Shown here piece after piece: positions 55,221 through 64,000 of a stretch of DNA of 64,000 bases. The translations under genes and the position numbers were made by a program. The stretch is from Oasisia sp. SBJ-2009 (lineage: Eukaryota > Annelida > Polychaeta > Sabellida > Siboglinidae), in the NCBI GenBank assembly GCA_964017155.1, contig OZ024857.1, positions 23,755,655-23,819,654 on the forward strand. Direction: 5' to 3'. How positions within the stretch are numbered: the first letter of the stretch is position 1; each line of letters opens with the position of its first letter. A model generated the notes under the pieces. It was not told the DNA's origin, did not search any database, and worked only from the letters and a program-made list of their open reading frames with translations.

Positions 55221-57371
55221 CATCACAGCTTGCATTAACACTTATGTCGTCAGTAAAATGTATCCACGATAATAGATTGCTTGCTGGGATGACAGATCCC
55301 ATGTATAGGGTGATAGGAGTTTTAAATAATTTCCAGAAACATGACATATAGTGAAGAAGTGTATGACATTATTACGACGATTAAGTTTTGTTTTCTTGTT
55401 TTCAAGAACTAATTGGGAATATTTATTAACAATTATTATTAAACAAAAAAAGCAGTTTGGATGTTTGTGACAATTAAAAACACTGCTGACACGAGCATGT
55501 ACAATATTTCATTCAGAAGTGAGCCAAAGTTAAAATGATGTTCCTATGGTGTGAATTTCACCCGTATAAAGTGTTTTTAATGTTATCGCTTGTGTAAATA
55601 ACTCACACAGTGCCTGTGGTGGCATATTCCCACACATAGTGGAAGGCTTTGGACGATCGCTCAGCAGTTTAGACTTTGTCCGCCCACAGGGTGCAGCTTA
55701 AAGCGTCACAGTTCAGGCGGTATACTCTAAAAACTACCACCCTTTTATGTCCATCTCTCCCTTTCTCACCTCCAGCGATTGGAGATGAAAGGTCATCAGC
55801 GATATTAATTAGCCTCTCATGTCAGTGACTGACATAAATTGTTGCGATGTCTGCCATTGCGAGTACTTTGAGAGTGCCGGGCACCTCTTAGGTTAGATAA
55901 TGCCACCGATCCAGGCGCCCAGAATGCTCCATCGACTTTATGATGACTTTATGACGCAAGTGTGTGGTGAGTGATGCTTATGTGCATGCACGGGAAACAT
56001 ACATCACCTACAACAAGCATGAGAGCTGTTGGAGTATCTCATATATATAACAGCATGTTTCCCATCCATAAGTCAGCCTATGATTAATCCAGTCGGATGT
56101 AAGTATTTTATCCATCAAGTTTTCTTTTTGTTGCAATCTGTTCTCATACTGGCCTTGAGATACAGTGAGTGGTTTTTAGCCCCAAAATGTAGCATATTTG
56201 TGACTAAAAGATGATCCATTCTATATCCATGTACTAACTAGGTTCAAATCTAAGGTTGTGTAAATAGTAATGATAAATTAAGCTTGTAAACTGTGCTACC
56301 TATGTATATACCAGTTTAAACATCCAGTATATATATAATTTTTATTCCAAATTAAAATCTACTAAGTGAAATATCAGTGTTATAATTAGTGTAATAATAA
56401 TATAAATCACTATATATCCGGTACACTAAATGTGAAAACACTTCAATTTACATTGATAGGGAGTAAACACAGAAAACGAAGGCATTGTAATTCTTGAAAA
56501 AAATGGAAAACTAAGCTTGGAGCATACAATAAAAAATGAGTCAGTTGTAAATTTAGAGAATGATGTCATTGTTAGTTTTGAACGATAAGCAAAATGTAAT
56601 GCAAATATTGATAATGAAGTCATTGTAATGTTGTAATCACTGACTAACCGACCAGTTCATGCATAGAACATGATGCCGTCATTAAAATAAATCCTCAGTA
56701 AGAGATAAAAAAATGTAAACATGGCAGGGAAATCTGAATCAGTGAATGAACGTTTATTGTGGACATGCAACGTGAAGGCAGTGTAAATAATACATGACAG
56801 GATCCTTGAGAATCGAGCACATATAGAGTTGTGTTTCTGGCCCGATAACCAACCGAGGCAGACTTGAGCTGAAGCGTATAATTGAGTAGTTGTTGAGCAT
56901 CTATAAATCATGGACTTGGCTCTGCAAGACACCTGCTCTCGTCCCCTGATGATTTTGCCTAATCTGGCGCGTTGACCTGAAGTAGCACCCGTATCAAAGG
57001 AGACACATATCCTTCTTTTAGTACATCGTTATTATTTGCCCGTTATCTCTCTCTAGGCGTAGGAGCGGGAATATTGCACGCTTATTGTGTTCTACGACCA
57101 CTTGTGGCTACTCTATGTCACAGTATACGGCCAACAGATATCTGGTTGCGAATGTTGAGTTCAATGGCTGTGGCACTGTTTTGGTTTAACACGTTTGCGT
57201 TATTTTCATACACGTCTTGGGCATTGCTGTGTTAAACCAGGCTTGATCAAAGCAGGAAGTTGTGATAATGTGACTGAGTGCAGCTGGGCCTTGAAGCAGG
57301 CTGATAAAACAGCCACGGAGGACTAGCAGAAGGCCATAGGGTATGGCACGCATTGCTCGCAAGTATGCTGC

Positions 57372-57375
<4 letters not shown>

Positions 57376-57449
<74 letters not shown>
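57376..57449. repeat. (CA)n microsatellite
   Basis: About 37 uninterrupted CA units. Confidence 0.97.
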
Positions 57450-57452
<3 letters not shown>

Positions 57453-60400
57453 TGCAGTGCGTCGTAAACAGAAGCGCGTGATCCAGAAGCTGACCAGTGC
57501 AAAACTGTTCCACAGGGGATGGATGGTCTGGTAGTTGTTGAGGAGAGTGATGAAAGATGAAATGTGTCATTAAAATGCTGGAAAGGCACTTGCCAAAAGA
57601 CCTGTAAAGAGTCTTCCTATCGTGTGACCGTTTCTTGTGCAAGTTCTGTTCTTGGACTTGACCATGTCTCAAGCATACTCTCCTGCCCCTGAACTTGGAC
57701 TCATAAGCAGTTCAGATTCTGACGTGTTTATGTTTGCAAAAAGCATGAATGGCATGATCTGTGGCACAGTTGAGACAGTTTGGCATGTGGGACATGCTGC
57801 TTTCATTACACAACTGTGTCTCGTAGCATCTGGTGGGTGGGTTCCGCAAAACACTACAGCGCCAGAGTCGCCGTCTTGCTGTGTGCGTGCCACAGATGTC
57901 AGGCCCTCAGTCCTGGAGAACTTGGCACGGTACGGAGGCAGACGGTTAAGACAGACTGGCTCAAATAGCCGAAAATACATCATCTTTGTCATCTCAGCAC
58001 TTTGAACACATCCTTGTTTCTTTCTCTCCTCTTGTCGTCTTCATTCAGCATCAGGCTCATTCTTCGTCATCTTTATTTCTAGTCATATTCACCACCCTTT
58101 TTCGTCATCCTTATTTTTAATCAGCTTCTGCATCGTCATCCTACATTAAGATTGATTAGGTTATGGTTAATCTTTGGGATAAACCCTCAGAGGTTTATGA
58201 AAATGTTCATGTTATGCATTTATAAATGACAAGTTTATGCTTGCATTATGTAAATGATGAAGCAGACTGAATTAACTATGATTTTATTATAACAGTATTA
58301 AACTCTAATCAGCTGAATTCGGCATCATCGTTATTTCTAACCATCTTCATCATAATTTATCATCCTCATTCTTTATTATGCTTATTTCTGATCACTTTCA
58401 TTCACAACTTAGTTTCTCATTATTGATCTCTGTGATCCAAAGATCTCACAACAAATTCATTATTACGTAAGTCAATGTTAGAAGTGTTCAGTGCATAATG
58501 CATGTAATACTTAGGCAGTACCGTATCTTCAACTTTGCATTTCTCTGATGAAGGCCAGCAAGTTGGTTTTATTTTTTATCTGTATCTGAACAGTTTCTTT
58601 GTCGCACCAATCAATATGCAACAATGAACTTGCCGTATCAGCTTGCTTCCACTTCAGCTAGCGGCAATAACAACTGGCGACTGTGACTTAATAAACTGTT
58701 TAATAGAGATTAATAGACCCGCTACAGCTGCCGTTGTTGTCACTGCAAGGCAAAGCATAAAAGCCTCCTTAAGCCATGTCTCTCACTCATTCTCTTAGTT
58801 AGTCATTTTTCAAAAAATCTGACTAAAATCTGACATGAATGCACCATTCAGACTTGTTTATGCAAATGTTCTGTCTACTTTGGATAAGACAAATCAAAGA
58901 TCAGGTTTCAATTTTTTTAATGCAAAGTAGTTTTGCTCAGTACACGCCTATTCACATTGCTTTGTAAGCTATAATTTTGTCAATTAAACCCAAATTGTCG
59001 ATTCAGTTGACAGCAGCTATCATTTTTAAAGCTCACACATGATACAGAGTTGAACCAGATGGACATGGTGTCGACTTTAAGTGCATTTCTTAGATAGGAG
59101 TTTGAGGGTTTTTCTTTTCCTGACACCTTGTTGATTTCACTGAGATACGAGCGAGCGTACTATTTCTACCACATAAAAAGAGAGACAGGAGCCAAATATC
59201 AACCGACCTGAATCTGTTTTTATTGCCACTATCAGTTCCACTTTGTGAGAGATTGCTGATGGCTGATTGATCAGAAATGTTCAACAGTGATGCTGGAAAT
59301 GTGTTTTTCAATGTGCAACTGAGGATCTACAGCTGTTTATTTGAAGTAGCAGTTAACAAGCGTGTAATATTAGTTATTATTTTATGGCCAAATGGTTAAC
59401 ATTTACAAAATGATAAGCACATGATGATTTTATATTATATTATGTCTGAAAGAACATTGAGAATATTGAATAATTGTTCCATATTATACTTAAACTAAAA
59501 TATATATATATATAATTGTATTGGATATTTTAAGTGCAAACTGTATAGGACAAAATAAAAAAACAAATTGGCAAAAATGAGCTATAAAAATTAATGTGTT
59601 ATTAGAGTTTGAATAAACATTCGTGCACATGATGTATTTATTATAATTATGCAAATGAATAACATGAATGGTTACCAGTTACTTTATTCCTTTGTATAAT
59701 GTTTCCGAAAGTTGTTATTTTTTGCAACTACTTGAGAAGCCATGGTAACATTTTGAATCTCTGTCTGCCTCAGATGGTTAGGGTGGGCCACATGTTTGCC
59801 ACTGGTTGTGAAATGCTGGTTCAGTGCAAGTTGTGTGAAGATTTCCTCTGATGTTTGCCCTGCTCTGTGTCAAACCCTCATCAAAGACATCTCTTTTTGC
59901 ATCCTACGCATGACACAGGCATTTTTGAATAGACATTTACAGTTGCAACAAGACGGATGATTTATGCGAACATTCCAGAGAAATTGTACCGCCAACATGT
60001 GCGCGTTCATGTAATATCGGCGTAATTGAAGAAGACATGGTATTTGAGGTGAATGTTGTATCACGACGCATGCGTATGATGCCTGACCCTCTCTTGTTTT
60101 AGACCATCAAACGACTGAATCACGCAGCGACTGTGATTACATAGAACCACAGCACACAGTGCCTACATTGCTGTAAAATAAATGTACCTTTTTATCGAAT
60201 TTATGTGCAGTTTAGAACCCTTGTATTTGGAAGGACATTTACATGTATATAGCGGCATAAATAAACGCAGTCGCCTACACATGGTTTGTCTGTGTAACCT
60301 GTGATATTTTGGCATTCATTTCCACGTGACGTAATTGCTCCCTTTTGTTGTTGAGTAACTAAGCACCGATTGTGCTCGAAGATCTCTGCAGTTGATTTAG

Positions 60401-62390
60401 CCTCACAAAGGGGCCCTGCATATCGTGTAGCGTGGTACGTCTGTGTCTGGAATAAGGCGATGATAACAGAGACGGAATGCCACATAGATGGTGACAGATG
60501 ACGCTGGAAGTGCAGTGAGGTGACCTGCTCCATGCCTCTCTCGTTGTCACTAGATGTCTCCCATCTAGGATCCGCTAAAAATATCCCATCCCATTCTTTC
60601 TGGTATATGCAGGAAAACAACTGCACTGACAGCGAAATCGATGGCGCTGACAGGCGGCAGGTGACGGGTTGACAGCGAGTGGGTAGTTAAGCTGCTGGCG
60701 AGGACGTGTCACCAAGTCCTCATGGACGGGCCTCAAGGTACACACGAGGATCCCTCAGTGTTTATATGTGACACTGTCAGCTGGGGACACTTACGGACTG
60801 TCAGTGTTTGCTCAAAAACCCGAGGCAGGTTGTGGTATGTCTGGGCATGAATGGACAGCCTCTGCCATGACTCAGGCCAGTGACTGGTCAAGAGGGTTCA
60901 TGTGAGGTAACAGGGTCACTGGACACTCTCTGCCATGCTGCTGGTCAAGTAAATGGGTCGTGAGATTTACGGCAATAAAGTCCATCTTCTCTTCATAAAT
61001 GCAGTTTGATTTCTTCTTTGGGTGTCTGCCAGAAAACCTTTCATTTTTGTTTGTAGTCATTCTTTATTTATCTCAAACTCTCTGGATGCGATTACAGTAT
61101 AAAATATTGTAAATAGTTTAAAACTTTTCACACCTGCTCTTCTGCATTTGAAACATACCTTTCAGACATATTTTATTATTATTTTATTAATTTAACATCA
61201 TTGTTTAAATGGCTGAAAACTCGTTAGTGATAATCCAACTAGCATTATACATGTAGTCATTTCACAGCCATGGTGAAAGGTAATATATTGTAATGGGTTA
61301 CTTGATCAAGTGTCACTTTGTCGATGCCTGTAGTGGCCCTACTGCGGGTGTCATGGCCGACTATCATTTACATTCCACTTTTAATGACTTTGTTTATGCT
61401 GAGTACCCACACCACACCACAACAGTGGCGACTGAGGGACTGGTTTACTGGCGACAAGTGTACAGCCTGACAGAGGATTGCACCTCATTACATTATAATA
61501 ACAATTCCGTTGGGTTGTTGTTGGGATAGCTAAAAAATGTAGGGTCCATTACTGCGACCTCATGTAGCGTTTATAGTTCAGTTATACCGCAGTTTGTAGT
61601 AGGCCTGGGGCATCTATGTCTCGACTTGATAAGATGCTGCCATTTGTATTTCTGATAACAGGAACCTTTGTTTTTAGTATTTGATAAGAATTTATATCAC
61701 TTATCAGAATCTAGATGTCTTCATGTAGCATTGTTAGTAATTGTATCTTTGAAATCCGCTTCAGGGTCATGATATATACATGTGGGCCAGTTTCACAGGA
61801 AAGTGCCTGCGTATTATGTACTTTGAAATCATAACAGAATTTCCCCACAATAATGCATTTATCTTATGACCCTCACGACACTAGTAATTTTTGCTAAATT
61901 ATCCAGTGGAAACACCCTGTGGCTCCCACATAATGTGCTGCCCTATTGACCAGAGGGACTTTGAACTGAGCAGGTAGTGGATAAGTGGAATAGATAAGCT
62001 TGTGATAATGCCGTTAAAACCAACAACATTACTTACTATAAAGACAACACTGCCAGATTATCACCTCTCTAGCAAAGAGCATTGTCAACAAAACGTTTAC
62101 GTTGTTCTGTATCACATTTGCAGTCATCTCTACATGTATTGTGTAAGGCATGCCCTGCGTCCATTCATGAGCTGTAGTTTACTGGGTGTCACTTGCAAGG
62201 ACATTCACATTGACTAATCGATAAATGTGACATGTTCAGATTTCAGCAAGTCTTGTCGTTGAAAGGTCTGATTGCAAGCGTGGGATTTGCTCGTGTCTCG
62301 AGGCCAACAGCTTTGTGAATCCTGTTATTAAATTGACTATCTCTCACTGTAGTAAGTGTATTAGTCAGTTATATCTCCTGTCAGTGTCAG

Positions 62391-62470
62391 TCAGTCAGTT
62401 AATCTGACAGTCAGTCAGTTAATCTGACAGTCAGTCAGTTAATCTGACAGTCAGTCAGTTATATCAGCAG
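62391..62470. repeat. 20-bp tandem repeat, 4 copies
   Basis: The unit is TCAGTCAGTTAATCTGACAG; the last copy is diverged. It lies just before the TCTG array. Confidence 0.9.
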
Positions 62471-62524
62471 TCGGCCAGATGGCTGGTAGGTTGGTCGGAC
62501 AGATAGATGGACGGTCGTTCAGAC

Positions 62525-62812
<288 letters not shown>

Positions 62813-63775
62813 CCCCCCCCCCCACTCTCTCTCTCTCTCCCTGCACCAGTAATTTAAGTTATGCCATTTATAATGCCCATCCTGGGTTAATGGGCTAGTG
62901 TTGTATTCAGTTTTGTTCTCACCTCATGTCAACATTCCATCTGAATGTTAAGAAAAAACTCTGTCCATATGTGAGTAGGGCAGGGAAACAACTACAAACA
63001 TGTGCATGTGTTTTGTGGTGCATTTGTTGGCAGTGAGAAGTGGTGAGTTCCTCTTGCCTGTCAGTGCATGTGTGAGTGCCACTATAGTGCTATAGTGAAA
63101 GTATGATGCCTTATATTGCCTTTCAAGAGTTATCCAACTCTTGGTCTCAATGAGTTTACTGTAGACCTCTGCAGCAAATGCACAGAAATCTAGACAGTTT
63201 CATTGCTTCATCGTAACTGATAGCAAATTAGATTGTTGGTGTTGGTTTCCATATGTTTGGCCATTTTTTAAACTTATATCATCAATTGTTTTGCTCGAGA
63301 TAGCCCAAGAGATACCCACTAAATTCTCAAAAGGGAACCTTCAGATTTCAAAAGATTGGGACATCAGGCAATTCAGGATTGCTATCATATTATCCATGTA
63401 CATTTAATACACCCGGGTAGATAATTTTTTCTTTCCTAAGATAACAAAAATCATGTGGCAGAGTGAAAGAATGAAACTATATCTGCCATGTTGACAACAG
63501 TGTTTTGAATATGTTATATAATATGCATTGGGCACAGTTTCAAGACCTCCATGTAAAAAGGGATGAACTTTTTGCCCAGCTGTCGAATGATGTCGTAGCC
63601 GTGGGAATGAAACAAAACTACAAATTTGTGGTTTTATGAGTTAAGTTGTGACCTCATAGAGCAGTGATGTGAAGTTTGTGACCTTGGTCGCTGTTCATTC
63701 TTTGGATGCGCTGTTCCTTTACATGTTTTATTTATCGTAAGACTTGGGCCCACGTCGGGGATGGAACGATGGGGG

Positions 63776-64000
63776 CCATAGCTTTATGCAGAGACCCGTC
63801 CACCCGGCATTTGGATGAGTAAAAACCGTTGTGGACAGGTAGAAATATGGGTGGACGGGTAAAAATTAAAGGAGCAAACAAACCAAAGATATTGTCAGTT
63901 ATACCTCAAAAGTGAGTGTAAATGGTGTGACATGTGTGTTTGTAGTCCATTTTAATGTAAATTGGCTTAACAGTTAACATCCAACTGTCCACCAAAACAT
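63776..64000 (+). repeat. Dispersed repeat, copy 2 (ACCCGTCC family)
   Basis: Same orientation as 951-1205, sharing CCATAGCTTTATG, GGGTAAAAA, AGTGAGTGTAAATGGTGT and TTAACATCCA. Cut by the window edge. Confidence 0.75.

Noticed and set aside
57637..58005. A 122-residue plus-strand open frame as a further NWD-like exon
   Set aside because: No match to the DUF4062 or NACHT continuation expected after GLEFQ, and no convincing acceptor/donor pair.

Overview
This is a eukaryotic, animal-type genomic window: AT-rich, with split genes using GT-AG introns, long introns, many microsatellites and a dense load of DNA transposons. No bacterial-type operon, CRISPR array or rRNA is visible. The gene content (a Piwi-clade Argonaute, a NACHT/WD-repeat NLR-like gene, Merlin- and Mutator-type transposases, a tRNA-derived SINE) fits an invertebrate metazoan. 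A lophotrochozoan such as a mollusc is my best guess, but that is inference.

Layout. (1) 1-13 kb: the 5' half of a Piwi gene on the minus strand. Six coding exons join in frame to about 314 residues, and the rest lies off the left edge. Its 6.8-kb second intron holds an apparently intact two-exon Mutator-like (MULE) transposase gene of 629 aa, a foldback element and a palindromic MITE. (2) 13-27 kb: no host gene seen. It holds microsatellites, two copies of a roughly 470-bp long-TIR MITE family and a roughly 1.9-kb inverted-repeat element. (3) 27-34 kb: two related loci with decayed Merlin/ISXO2-like transposases. Both are followed by histone-type mRNA 3' stem-loops with U7-like downstream elements. 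A near-perfect 149-bp hairpin lies between them. (4) 34.6-36.2 kb: a 5'-truncated non-LTR retrotransposon ending in a (GAAC)n tail. (5) 36-47 kb: a 1.16-kb element with a 6-bp target duplication, a third MITE copy, a CRE-like cluster, compound microsatellites and a SINE. (6) 47.5-64 kb: the first two coding exons of an NWD-type (NACHT and WD repeat) gene on the plus strand. Its first intron ends in a roughly 1.3-kb 32-bp minisatellite, and the gene continues off the right edge.

Main point for follow-up: in the best-preserved Merlin copy the transposase reading frame stops 13 nt before a perfect replication-dependent-histone stem-loop. A second stem-loop and an HDE-like purine element follow. 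The second locus repeats the arrangement. This suggests a transposon family whose mRNA 3' end may be made by the histone/U7 pathway. A second pattern: two unrelated tandem arrays, in the MULE intron and in the NWD intron, lack the dinucleotide AG on the transcribed sense strand for hundreds of bases and lie just upstream of splice acceptors.
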